Source: Paenibacillus marchantiophytorum (GTDB taxonomy: Bacteria > Bacillota > Bacilli > Paenibacillales > NBRC-103111). From it: 64,000 bases of DNA. Under the pieces are notes generated by a model. That model did no database searches. It was not told the DNA's origin and was given only the letters and a program-made list of their open reading frames with translations. Shown piece by piece: positions 53,358-62,386 of this stretch; within the stretch, counting starts at the first letter, position 1, and each line of letters opens with the position of its first letter. The stretch spans positions 62,001 through 126,000 of the forward strand of contig NZ_BMHE01000018.1 of assembly GCF_014640555.1 (NCBI RefSeq). Reading direction: 5' to 3'. Position numbers and translations under genes: made by a program.

Positions 53358-53669
53358 TCACCTCTTACGTAAATGTTCTTCAAGCGATGAAATGTCGCCG
53401 TACCAATCCTCAAGTTGATGGCCCTCTTGGCGGTGCTTCTTCATTTTCTCAACGATAGCTTCGTCTAAACTGCGATAGGAAATGCCTAGTCTTCGTCCCA
53501 AAATATAGCTGCTCGAGATTAAACTGGCTAGACCATCTACAATTTTCACCTGGCTGCCTTCCCAAATCCCTTTGAGCAGCTGTGCTACATGATCTACGAC
53601 TTCTGTCTTGAGCCATTCAATGACTTTGGCCCGTCTGGCTAGGTCTACATCCTTTTCCCTATTCAGCAA
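53358..53669 (-). CDS. MazG-like family protein
   Basis: The 103-residue all-helical protein (EVVDHVAQLLKGIWEGSQVK; SLISSSYILGRRLGISYRSL) resembles the MazG-like proteins found next to yybS, which belong to the nucleotide pyrophosphohydrolase superfamily but often lack key residues. The EExxE metal motif is not obvious. It ends 6 bases before yybS and is probably in the same transcript. Confidence 0.65.
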   Translation of the reverse strand: MLNREKDVDLARRAKVIEWLKTEVVDHVAQLLKGIWEGSQVKIVDGLASLISSSYILGRRLGISYRSLDEAIVEKMKKHRQEGHQLEDWYGDISSLEEHLRKR

Positions 53670-53873
53670 CCGTCATCTCTCCCCACCCAACAAAGACTAT
53701 GGTGTCAATTATACCACAAATAGGTACAAGAAAAGAAAACCTCTACGAACGGTGTGGATCCTCAACTGCCGGAGATTCCCTCACGTCATGTTTACAAACT
53801 AGGAATCCACAGTTAACAGCCTTCTGACAAATGCTTTATATACTAAAAATAAAAGATATTTAGGGAGAGAACC

Positions 53874-54923
53874 ATGTTGATGAAAAAAGGATCTATCATA
53901 GCTAGCTTGGCAGTACTACTCGTAGTAAGCGGCTGCGGTGCAAAAACGGCTCAACCATCTCCTTCCCAAGGAGCTCAGGCGACTCCGCAAGCAACAGCAG
54001 CGAAAGTTTCAGGGAAGCTGACGTTCTATACCTCCCAACCCGAAGATGATGTAACGAAGCTAATCGCCGCATTCAATAAGAAATATCCCGATGTGAAAGT
54101 AGAAAACTTCCGTTCTGGAACGGAAGAAGTAACGGCGAAAATCCAGGCCGAGAATCAGGCCGGCAAAGTGCAAGCCGATGTGCTTTTACTCGCTGATTCT
54201 GTAACCTTTGAAGGTTTAAAGAAACAAAGTCTGCTAGCCTCTTATAAATCACCGGAATTAGCGAAAATTCCAAAAAATCTGGTTGATCCAGAGGGTATGT
54301 ATGCGGGAACGAAAGTTATGGCAACCGTTCTTGCGATTAATACACAAAAAGTAAAGACAATACCAACCTCTTGGAAAGTACTTTCCTCTGCGGAGAGCAA
54401 AGATGCAGCTATCATGCCAAGCCCGATCTACTCCGGTGCTGCTGCTTATAATTTAGGCGTATTGACTCGCACAGACGGATTCGGTTGGGACTATTATAAA
54501 GGCTTAAAAGCGAACAATATTTCCGTTGTCAAAGGAAACGGAGCTGTGCTTAATGCTGTAGCCGCTGGAGAAAAATCGTACAGCATGGTCGTTGACTATC
54601 TGGTAGCCCGTGAGAAAGCCAAGGGTTCTGCGGTTGATTTGATCTACCCTACAGAGGGTGTCCCGGTTATTACAGAGCCTATCGGCATCATGAAAAATGC
54701 AGCCAATGAAAAAGCAGCGCAAGCTTTTGTCGACTTCGTATTATCCGAAGATGGCCAAAAATTAGCTTCCGATATCGGCTACACCCCCATTCGTGAAGGT
54801 GTTCCGGCTCCAAAAGGTCTCAAAAGCATCTCCGAACTCAAAGTAATCTCCTCTGACATAACCAAACTGACAGAAGCTCGTGACGCAGACAAGAAACAGT
54901 TTACTCAGTTATTCGGACAATAA
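53874..54923 (+). CDS. ABC transporter substrate-binding lipoprotein (ferric-iron type)
   Basis: The 349-residue protein begins with a lipoprotein signal (lipobox VVSGC, cysteine about residue 22), then a periplasmic-binding-protein fold (GKLTFYTSQPEDDVTKLIAA; PIGIMKNAANEKAAQAFVDF). It matches the Fbp/AfuA cluster that binds Fe(III), or related 2-aminoethylphosphonate and thiamine-like binders. First gene of a three-gene plus-strand operon with permease and ATPase. No clear Fur box was found upstream. ATG 53874 or 53880 is possible. Confidence 0.8.
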   Translation: MLMKKGSIIASLAVLLVVSGCGAKTAQPSPSQGAQATPQATAAKVSGKLTFYTSQPEDDVTKLIAAFNKKYPDVKVENFRSGTEEVTAKIQAENQAGKVQADVLLLADSVTFEGLKKQSLLASYKSPELAKIPKNLVDPEGMYAGTKVMATVLAINTQKVKTIPTSWKVLSSAESKDAAIMPSPIYSGAAAYNLGVLTRTDGFGWDYYKGLKANNISVVKGNGAVLNAVAAGEKSYSMVVDYLVAREKAKGSAVDLIYPTEGVPVITEPIGIMKNAANEKAAQAFVDFVLSEDGQKLASDIGYTPIREGVPAPKGLKSISELKVISSDITKLTEARDADKKQFTQLFGQ

Positions 54924-54942
54924 GAAGCGGAGCACATAAACA

Positions 54943-56685
54943 ATGATCGATTCAAAGAAAATTCAGATTGCGAGGGAGGAAGTCGGGATCAAACCTGCAC
55001 TCCTCCCCTTTTTTATGAAAAGAGCCGCTATTCTGTTAACCGTCATCTTGCTTGTTGTGTTCTTTATCATACCCATTGCTAAATTAATCTATTTAAGCAT
55101 GCAAAGCGGAGCTGGTCTAACCTTAACGCATTATATGGAAATGCTGCAGCAGGACAGACTGTGGAAAACGCTCAAAGACACATTCGTTATCGTTGCTGGC
55201 TCCTCCCTGTTATCCATTGTCCTAGGCGTCTTGTCGGCTTGGTTCATGGCTTATACCGATCTTAAACATAAGAAACTACTTCATATGGCTATTTTGCTTT
55301 CCTTTATACTGCCTTCTTACGTCTTAACCTTATCTTGGTCTTCCTTCATGGGCACGCAAGGAATTGTAGCTAATCTTCTGCACCTTTTTAATCCTGATGC
55401 TAAACCATGGAGCATGTACAGCTACGGCGGCATTATTTTCGTAATGGGTATTCATCATTTCCCGCTTGTTTATTTATTGACGGTTGATGTGCTCAGAAAA
55501 ATTCCTCGGGATCTAGAATGGGCAACAAGAGCAAGCGGCGCCGGAAGATGGAAAACATTTTATCTGGTCACCCTCCCCTTGTCTTTACCTGGTTTAACCG
55601 CTGGTGGACTGCTAGTATTCCTGGCTTCGTTAGATAATTTCGGAATTCCAGCCTTCCTCGGCATTCCCAAAAATATATCCGTATTAAGCACATTGATTTA
55701 TGAGGAAATTATCGGTTTTGGTCCTTCCGCTTTTGCAAGGGCAGCCGCTTTATCCGTTATGCTGGGCATTATCGCCGTCATTGGTACACTTCTGCAATGG
55801 CTTTCCGTCAAAAAAATCAAAGCAGTGGATACCGTTATGATCGATAACAGTCCACGCCACTTGCTTGGAAAGCACAGATCATGGATAACCACGACCATCT
55901 GGGCGTTTCTCGCTTTGATTACTGTGGTGCCGTTAAGCTCCATGGTTGCGATCTCCTTAAAGAAAGCCTATGGGCTTCCTTTTAAATCCGTCAATTTGAC
56001 GCTTGCCAATTATCATTACATCCTGCTTGAGAATCCGAAAGTATGGCAATCCATTACAAACAGCTTCATGCTTTCTGCGACAACCTTGGTCGTTTGCTTA
56101 GTACTCGGATCCCTGATTGCTTATGTTCGCGTACGCAAGCCTTCGTGGATAACCAAAACGACAGAGCTAGCTGTCGCCCTTCCTTATACATTGCCTGGAA
56201 TCGTATTTGCCTTGTCCATGATATTCGCATGGATGGAACCGATACCTGGCTGGAATCCCGGCGTTTATGGGTCCATTCGTATTTTATTTATTGCTTATGT
56301 CTGCCGATTTCTTATTTTGCAGGTCCGCGCAAGCATTACAGCTTTTATGCAAATCGATGCCTCCATGGAAGAGGCCGCACATATTTTCGGCGCTGGTTTT
56401 TGGCGGAAATGGACATCCATCCTACTACCGCTACTGCTTCCGGGACTGTTAAGCGGAGCGTTTCTGGTCTTTTTGACAGCTTTCACGGAACTAACCGTAT
56501 CCGCACTGCTATGGTCGACCGGCTCTCAGACGATCGGTGTTACGATATTCAGCTTTGAGCAGGCTGGTAATACTCTGTATTCAACGGCGCTATCCAGTTT
56601 AATTGTCATCTTAATCGTTCTAGGCATGTTCATTCTTCATCTGTTTGAAAAGTTTCAATCCAAAAAAGGAGTTCAGCAGCCATGA
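54943..56685 (+). CDS. ABC transporter permease, fused double-domain (FbpB type)
   Basis: The 580-residue protein has about 12 membrane helices in two homologous halves. Each half carries a permease loop contacting the ATPase (WATRASGAGRWKTFYLVTLP; EEAAHIFGAGFWRKWTSILL). A fused pair of permease domains is typical of ferric-iron (FbpB/SfuB) and related importers. It ends overlapping the ATPase start by 4 bases. Confidence 0.88.
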   Translation: MIDSKKIQIAREEVGIKPALLPFFMKRAAILLTVILLVVFFIIPIAKLIYLSMQSGAGLTLTHYMEMLQQDRLWKTLKDTFVIVAGSSLLSIVLGVLSAWFMAYTDLKHKKLLHMAILLSFILPSYVLTLSWSSFMGTQGIVANLLHLFNPDAKPWSMYSYGGIIFVMGIHHFPLVYLLTVDVLRKIPRDLEWATRASGAGRWKTFYLVTLPLSLPGLTAGGLLVFLASLDNFGIPAFLGIPKNISVLSTLIYEEIIGFGPSAFARAAALSVMLGIIAVIGTLLQWLSVKKIKAVDTVMIDNSPRHLLGKHRSWITTTIWAFLALITVVPLSSMVAISLKKAYGLPFKSVNLTLANYHYILLENPKVWQSITNSFMLSATTLVVCLVLGSLIAYVRVRKPSWITKTTELAVALPYTLPGIVFALSMIFAWMEPIPGWNPGVYGSIRILFIAYVCRFLILQVRASITAFMQIDASMEEAAHIFGAGFWRKWTSILLPLLLPGLLSGAFLVFLTAFTELTVSALLWSTGSQTIGVTIFSFEQAGNTLYSTALSSLIVILIVLGMFILHLFEKFQSKKGVQQP

Positions 56686-57716
56686 GCATTCAAATCACCA
56701 ACGTTAGTAAAAAATTCGGAAGCTTTCAAGCGCTGAAATTATTAAATTTATCGATCGCCGAAGGCGAATTCGTTGCCATTCTAGGTCCATCCGGCTGCGG
56801 TAAAACAACCCTGCTGCGCATGCTTGCCGGATTTGAACAGCCTACAACTGGAGAAATCCAGATGAATCATACTACGGTAGCGAAGCCAGGCTTTAGTCTT
56901 CCTCCGGAAAAAAGAAGAATCGGCATGGTCTTCCAGGCCTTCGCCTTGTGGCCGCACCTGAATGTCACTGAGCATGTCCGGTTTCCGATCCGTCATCATA
57001 AAGAGACGCCAGCTTCTATTAAAAGCAGGGAGCAGGATCGTATTACCGAAGTACTTCAGATGGTCGGCTTGTCACAGCACGCTTTACGTATGCCTCATGA
57101 GCTGTCTGGCGGCCAAAAGCAGCGGGTCGCTCTGGCTAGAGCGATTGCTTCTGAACCTTCCCTGCTGTTGATGGACGAACCGCTCAGCAGTTTGGATGCC
57201 ATGCTGCGCATGGATATGCGTCGTGAGATTCAATCCATCCACAGGCAGACCGGAACTGCTGTTGTTTACGTGACCCATGATCAGGGCGAGGCTCTGGCCA
57301 TGGCAGATCGAATCGTCGTCATGAAGGACGGACAAATTGAGCAGATCGGTACTCCACAAGACATTTATTTGCGACCGCAAACGGAGTTTGTTGCCAAATT
57401 TGTTTCCAAAGCCAATTTGGTCCGTGGCCGCTGGCATAACGACTTGTTTGCACCGATAAGTTCTGATGGAACCGTCCAGTGGCATGGCAAACAAGTAGCT
57501 GACTACTTTAGAGCGACTGGTTTATATCCAGTTCGCCCCGATCAATTTCAATTGACCCCTTCCCATCAGTCAGGTATTCAGGGTGAGGTTGTTAATGTGC
57601 AATTTCAAGGAAGGGAATTCCATTATGTTATCCGCTCCGAAGACGGCCAGTGGGAAATCAGTTCCCCGCTCCATTTTCAACTGCATGACAAAGTATCCCT
57701 CGGATTATCCTGTTAG
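56682..57716 (+). CDS. ABC transporter ATPase (FbpC/PotA type)
   Basis: 344 residues: Walker A GPSGCGKTT (about 38), signature ELSGGQKQRV, Walker B LLLMDEPLSSLD, H-loop VTHDQGEAL and a C-terminal TOBE-like domain (about 280-344). It powers the importer encoded by the two preceding genes. The substrate is probably Fe(III), inferred from the operon layout. Confidence 0.88.
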   Translation: MSIQITNVSKKFGSFQALKLLNLSIAEGEFVAILGPSGCGKTTLLRMLAGFEQPTTGEIQMNHTTVAKPGFSLPPEKRRIGMVFQAFALWPHLNVTEHVRFPIRHHKETPASIKSREQDRITEVLQMVGLSQHALRMPHELSGGQKQRVALARAIASEPSLLLMDEPLSSLDAMLRMDMRREIQSIHRQTGTAVVYVTHDQGEALAMADRIVVMKDGQIEQIGTPQDIYLRPQTEFVAKFVSKANLVRGRWHNDLFAPISSDGTVQWHGKQVADYFRATGLYPVRPDQFQLTPSHQSGIQGEVVNVQFQGREFHYVIRSEDGQWEISSPLHFQLHDKVSLGLSC

Positions 57717-57820
57717 TTGTAGTTTTTTTACAAAACACTTCAACAATTCAGCATGTAAATTTACAGTTCACCTCTATACTTGTATCGATACCATACTGCA
57801 TTGGAGGGAATTACAACATT

Positions 57821-60577
57821 ATGAACAGCAAACTGAAGCCTTTCATTTGCACCTCGTTCGCTTTTTTAACACTAGCTCAGAGCTTGGTGACGGCGTCTGC
57901 AGCCGACAACACGCCATCCGCCAATTCAACCGGGAGATGGATGTCCGGTGAGTACCACACCCATACCGTACAGTCGGCTGATGCGTCAGAATCCTTTATG
58001 AAATTGGAAAATGTGCTTGATGCTGCGTTTCGAGAGGATCTCGATAAGAAGTCTGCAGAATCGGTCACTTCGCTGACGTACGGCAATCCATTCGATTACA
58101 TCGCGCTTGCCGACCATCTACGCGATTCGCCGAGAGACCCGGATGGCAACAACAAGGCCACTGCACGTTGGGAAGCGATTAAAGATCAACAGGACAAGCT
58201 TAAAGCGCTCCAAGCTGCCGGCAAATATAAAGGCAAACTCATTTTCTCCGGCTTCGAATGGGATATGATGGGTTTGGATCACGGTTCTGTCGGCATTATT
58301 GATTCCAATAGTAATGAAGTGCCCGTCGATGCGATTCACCAATTCGAGTGGTTGTATAGCTACGATACAACTCCAGGGATGTTTCACGCCAATGAGGCCA
58401 CTCTTTGGGGAGCAAGGCCAACAAAGAATGAGTTGAAACCTGATAAATCTAAAACCCTAGAAGCTATTGAATGGCTGGGAAAGAAATATCCGGAGAGCTA
58501 TGTGTTGCTTAACCATCCGTCCAGACATAACGGCGACAGCTCGGGTGTTGTCACAATCGAGAACATTCGCAAGATGAACGATGCTGCTCCTGACATTGTG
58601 TTTGGCATGGAAGGGTTGCCAGGTAACCAGATGGCAGCCGGCAAGAACAGATCGGAATTAGCTGACATCTACGGCGGAGCCGACGTCATGGTCGGCAAGA
58701 TCGGCGGCATGTGGGATGCTTTGTTAGGCGAAGGCCGCCGCTTCTGGAATTTCACCAATTCCGACTTTCATTTTAAGGTGAGCAGCAATCGGAATTATTC
58801 CAGCGGCTATTGGCCTAGCGAGTACTCGCGGAATATCACTTGGGTCGAGGGCAATACCTTTAAAGATGTTGTAGAAGGTATGCGCTCAGGGAAGTCCTTT
58901 GCCGTTTATGGCGATCTTATCGATGCGCTTGATTTTAAGGCAACCGGGGATGGCAGTCAGGCTGATATGGGCGGGAACCTGCAAGTGACCGAAGGGGATC
59001 TGACAACGATCAGTATTCGCTTCAAGAGCCCGGAACACAACAACTATGCGTCAATTAGCCCTCATAATACTTCGGTCACGAATGATGTCAAAGTCGATCA
59101 TGTCGATCTGATCTCCGGAGAAGTGACCGGCAAGCTCGATGTAGGTCAATATGCTAGCAATACAACAAATGCCACGACGAAAGTCGTTAAACGTTTTACG
59201 AAAAACGATTGGGGCCAGCCGGATGCCGAGGGATATTACACGATTTCCTACAAGGTGCCTGCGGATAAAAACCGTTATTATCGTCTGCGCGGCACGAACC
59301 TTGGTACAGACGTTGCAGGCTTCACCACTAATGGCGAGCCGCTGCAGGATCAGTCATTTGATTATAGCGGCAGCGTAACGCCGGAACAGAACGAAGAACG
59401 CTTTAACAATATTAATGACCGCAACTATACAGGCTTATGGTTTTATTCCAACCCGATCTTTGTTAATGTCGCTGCGCTCAGCGACGAGCAAGCTATCAAC
59501 GATACGATTGCGACTGTATCTTCAACGCTTGGCGACACGAGTGCGATTGTCGCTAACGTTCCGCTCCCTTCCGTAGGGCAGCATGGCACTCAGATCGCAT
59601 GGAAAAGCAGCAACGAGAATATCATTCGCATCGACAAGAATAACGCGATCATTACACGCCCATCTTCCGGCTCGGGGGATGCGAATGTCACACTGACTGC
59701 AACGGTATCGCGCGGCGACCAAAGCAAGGATAAACGGTATACTTTTATCGTAAAAGCTTACCCTTCTAGCGGTTCGTCAGGAGGAAGCAGCTCCAGCAAG
59801 CCGAATGTATCCGTAACCGGTGTCGGAGGGACGGTAGTTGCCGATTCCAATGGCAATGCTACGATAACGCCTGATAAAGGTTACCAGGTTAAAGATGTTA
59901 CAATTAATGGAGTATCTAAGGGAGCGCTCACGCAATTGACGGGTCTGAAATCTACCGATCAAGTTGTTGTGACCTTCGAGAAAATTCCGGAACAACCTGA
60001 AAAACCGACCGAGCCAACGAAGCCTGCTAGACCTACTTTTAATGATATTTCGAATCACTGGGCGGCTTCATCCATCAACTACGTTGTGGAACATTCGTTG
60101 TTCAGTGGAACCGCTGCAAATACGTTTAGCCCTGACACAACAATGACTCGCGGCATGCTGGTCACGGTAATACACCGCTTAGCCGGCAAACCAGAAGCAG
60201 GGGCTAATCGTTTCGAAGATGTGAATGCAAATGACTATTACAGCGATGCGATCGCTTGGGCCAACCAGAATAACATCGTGAATGGGATTGATCAAACCCG
60301 TTTTGCCCCAAATCAATCTGTTACTCGGGAACAACTTGCACAGATCCTTTTCAATTATGCAAAAGCAAACAAACTGAATGTCAGCGCGAACCAGTCATTA
60401 GAGACTTTCACGGATGCGAAAAAAATCTCTACGTGGGCAGTTGATGCGATGAAATGGTCTATAAGCAACAATTTGCTTTCCGGCAAAGGTAACGACATCC
60501 TTGATCCAACGGGTGAGGCATCGCGTGCTGAAGTCGCAGCAATCATTAATCGCTTCATGGTTACTTTCAAGATGTAA
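57821..60577 (+). CDS. Secreted PHP-domain phosphoesterase with SLH repeats
   Basis: The 918-residue surface protein has a signal peptide (ends near TASAADN). A PHP-like metal-dependent phosphoesterase domain follows (GEYHTHT near 45, IALADHLRDSP near 93, FSGFEWDMMG, LNHPSRHNG, and NSDFHFK), with the histidine ligands typical of the family. A linker with an Ig-like repeat (about 580-720) leads to three SLH motifs (about 740-918). It is probably displayed on the wall and may release phosphate from extracellular esters. ATG 57821 follows TGGAGGG. Confidence 0.8.
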   Translation: MNSKLKPFICTSFAFLTLAQSLVTASAADNTPSANSTGRWMSGEYHTHTVQSADASESFMKLENVLDAAFREDLDKKSAESVTSLTYGNPFDYIALADHLRDSPRDPDGNNKATARWEAIKDQQDKLKALQAAGKYKGKLIFSGFEWDMMGLDHGSVGIIDSNSNEVPVDAIHQFEWLYSYDTTPGMFHANEATLWGARPTKNELKPDKSKTLEAIEWLGKKYPESYVLLNHPSRHNGDSSGVVTIENIRKMNDAAPDIVFGMEGLPGNQMAAGKNRSELADIYGGADVMVGKIGGMWDALLGEGRRFWNFTNSDFHFKVSSNRNYSSGYWPSEYSRNITWVEGNTFKDVVEGMRSGKSFAVYGDLIDALDFKATGDGSQADMGGNLQVTEGDLTTISIRFKSPEHNNYASISPHNTSVTNDVKVDHVDLISGEVTGKLDVGQYASNTTNATTKVVKRFTKNDWGQPDAEGYYTISYKVPADKNRYYRLRGTNLGTDVAGFTTNGEPLQDQSFDYSGSVTPEQNEERFNNINDRNYTGLWFYSNPIFVNVAALSDEQAINDTIATVSSTLGDTSAIVANVPLPSVGQHGTQIAWKSSNENIIRIDKNNAIITRPSSGSGDANVTLTATVSRGDQSKDKRYTFIVKAYPSSGSSGGSSSSKPNVSVTGVGGTVVADSNGNATITPDKGYQVKDVTINGVSKGALTQLTGLKSTDQVVVTFEKIPEQPEKPTEPTKPARPTFNDISNHWAASSINYVVEHSLFSGTAANTFSPDTTMTRGMLVTVIHRLAGKPEAGANRFEDVNANDYYSDAIAWANQNNIVNGIDQTRFAPNQSVTREQLAQILFNYAKANKLNVSANQSLETFTDAKKISTWAVDAMKWSISNNLLSGKGNDILDPTGEASRAEVAAIINRFMVTFKM

Positions 60578-60596
60578 TCCAAAGTAAATTCGGAAT

Positions 60597-60675
60597 GAGC
60601 GCCCCCTCTAGAATAATCAGTTGGCAAAACCCAGTTGGGTTAACCAATGAGTTCTGGAGGGGGTGTTTTCATTTT
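60597..60675 (+). terminator. Terminator of the PHP/SLH gene
   Basis: GCCCCCTCTAGAA pairs with TTCTGGAGGGGG and is followed by TGTTTTCATTTTT. A second hairpin (AACCCAGTTGGGTT) lies in the loop. Confidence 0.8.
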
Positions 60676-60927
60676 TCTCACTTGTCTATACCAATTTTAT
60701 TTACAATATATAATATTCCGATAATCGCTGAATAACAGAAGTAATTTAAGATCATTTATCACTACTAGCGTGGCATTAATTTTTCTCGAAGTAGAAAAAT
60801 AACCAAAACTGGACCTATTCTGGTGTATAGTTTCGGCAGCCCTTTGTTGATACTCATACTATTCTTTCCCTGCTATTAAAAAAGTCTCAGACGCTTCATG
60901 TTTTTCCTGATCTGAAATTCTTACAAA

Positions 60928-60962
60928 AAGCAAAAACAGCCGGTTTCCCGACTGTTCGTGGT
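60928..60962 (-). terminator. rpsR terminator
   Basis: AACAGTCGG-gaaa-CCGGCTGTT followed by TTTGCTTTTTG on the minus strand. Confidence 0.85.
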
Positions 60963-60967
60963 ATAGA

Positions 60968-61255
60968 CTATTCTGTTGTGTAAGGCAACAATGCGATTGT
61001 ACGGGAACGCTTGATAGCGATCGTCAATGCACGTTGGTACTTAGCGGAAGTACCAGTTACACGTCTAGGAAGAATCTTCCCGCGCTCGCTGATGAACTTC
61101 TTAAGAGTCTCAATGTCTTTATAGTCAATGTGTTTAATTTTGTTAACTGTGAAGTAACAAACCTTACGACGTTTGCCTTTACCGCCTTTGCCACGAGGAG
61201 CAAATTTGCGATCGCCGCGATCTTCACTATTGTTATCTCTTTTTTGGAAAGCCAT
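60968..61255 (-). CDS. rpsR: Ribosomal protein S18
   Basis: 95 residues with the S18 core CYFTVNKIKHIDYKDIETLK and RRVTGTSAKYQRALTIAIKR. It binds 16S rRNA with S6 in the platform of the 30S subunit. In Bacillales it ends the rpsF-ssb-rpsR operon. Here neither ssb nor rpsF lies upstream within the window: they have been separated by the intron fragment and RnlAB module. The binding site AGAAAGGA is close to the start. Confidence 0.95.
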   Translation of the reverse strand: MAFQKRDNNSEDRGDRKFAPRGKGGKGKRRKVCYFTVNKIKHIDYKDIETLKKFISERGKILPRRVTGTSAKYQRALTIAIKRSRTIALLPYTTE

Positions 61256-61619
61256 GTGTTTGTTCAGTCCTTTCTACATTTAGAATGGCAATTATGACTG
61301 GCGAACTATGTATAATCTGAGTCATGATGCATCTTTTCAGCAATAAATTACTTTTCCTGTGAAATCTTTATTTTACAAAATTAATCGGCAGTTTATTTTA
61401 TTAAATTTTCAAGGTTCAGTAATCTTTACAAAGTAGCTCCATCAAGTTTGTAACTATAACTCCAATCGTTAAAAAAATCAACGTAATACGCTCATTTAAA
61501 TTTAAGAAAGATCATTTTAAAGCTCAAGTAATTCTACTGTTCTTTATACTCCACTGGTTATTCAAAACGTCTTTAACTGAGTTAGCTCTTCACGGCTTCT
61601 CAATAATGTTTTAGTTAAA
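61256..61619. other. AT-rich stretch upstream of rpsR
   Basis: No gene is seen. It should contain the rpsR promoter (TATACA at about 61308, minus). The rest has no clear feature and may include further intron sequence. Confidence 0.35.
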
Positions 61620-61903
61620 CTTGTAGGTTTTTACCGTTACACAGTCAACTCCACTCCAGAAGTTACCCAGGGGTCTACAGACTTAGCCTTTGGCGCCTTC
61701 GGATTTCATTTTATCTAGGAGACTCATCCGACTAAATCGCCTCAAACCCAATTCTTGTACCTACTTTTTCTCGTGCATTTGAATCCGGCTTCCTTTAGAT
61801 TCTGTTTAACAGCAAATACAATTGCCCTTGGCTACCGTAGGCTGCTCGCCAGCCCACGTTCGGGACTTTCATCTTAGAGTTCATTTCCCCATGCTGGGCG
61901 TAC
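61620..61903 (-). mobile_element. 5' fragment of a group II intron (class C-like)
   Basis: Reading leftward from 61903 the sequence starts GTACGCCCAGCATGGGGAAA and runs through AGATGAAAGTCCCGAACG, CCTACGGTAGCCAAGGGC, GAATCTAAAGGAAGCCGG and AAGGCTAAGTCTGTAGACC. This closely resembles domain I of bacterial group II introns in order and wording. It lies just downstream of a terminator hairpin, the insertion habit of class C introns. No reverse-transcriptase gene and no domain V/VI were seen, so the intron is a remnant. Confidence 0.6.
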
Positions 61904-61908
61904 AAGGA

Positions 61909-61942
61909 AAAGACTTCTCCCCGAGGAGAGAAGTCTTTTCAA
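61909..61942 (-). terminator. Terminator of the rnlA-rnlB operon
   Basis: AAAAGACTTCTC pairs with GAGAAGTCTTTT around CCCGAGGA. It is symmetrical and can act both ways. The intron fragment begins 6 bases beyond its T-run. Confidence 0.9.
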
Positions 61943-61995
61943 AGAGTTTATACAAAAGATTAACAGAGCCGCTAATTTGAGTCTGAATTCTGTGT

Positions 61996-62358
61996 TTAAA
62001 TACTGATTCCTCTTGATAACATATTTATTTGAATAGAACTCAACACTGAATTGTTCAAATAATCTTTGTGCTCCATTAGATAGGCGCTTGAAATTTTTCT
62101 TAAATCATCTTTTTTTTCAACTTTCAAGTTTTTAAACGATGATTTTTTTACCTCATGACCATCAAAATACGCTTCATAAAACCGATCAGAAGAATTACCA
62201 GAACACAATAAAAAATCAAATATAACTTTACAAGAATAATTAGGTAATAACTCTTGATTTATTGAAGTTAAATAGGATAAGGGAGTTTCATACGATGTAG
62301 AAATAACAAAGAACTTATATTCATTATTGTCAATTTCTAATACATCATAATTTTTCAT
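61996..62358 (-). CDS. rnlB: RnlB-like antitoxin
   Basis: 120 residues, starting MKNYDVLEIDNNEYKFFVIS. Its size and the pattern LLPNYSCKVIFDFLLCSGNS match RnlB antitoxins (about 123 residues), which bind and block the RNase RnlA. The gene follows the toxin after 28 bases, the order known in E. coli. The assignment rests on the partner and size. Start ATG 62358 is 9 bases after GGGAG; an earlier ATG two codons up is too close. Confidence 0.65.
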   Translation of the reverse strand: MKNYDVLEIDNNEYKFFVISTSYETPLSYLTSINQELLPNYSCKVIFDFLLCSGNSSDRFYEAYFDGHEVKKSSFKNLKVEKKDDLRKISSAYLMEHKDYLNNSVLSSIQINMLSRGISI

Positions 62359-62386
62359 GTTCATCCACTCCCTTCAAAGTCATTGT

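Larger units (their letters stand above)
60578..60967. other. Intergenic stretch with two terminators
   Basis: The SLH gene terminator (60597-60675) and the rpsR terminator (60928-60962) are seen. Between them I see about 250 bases with no gene. Confidence 0.5.
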
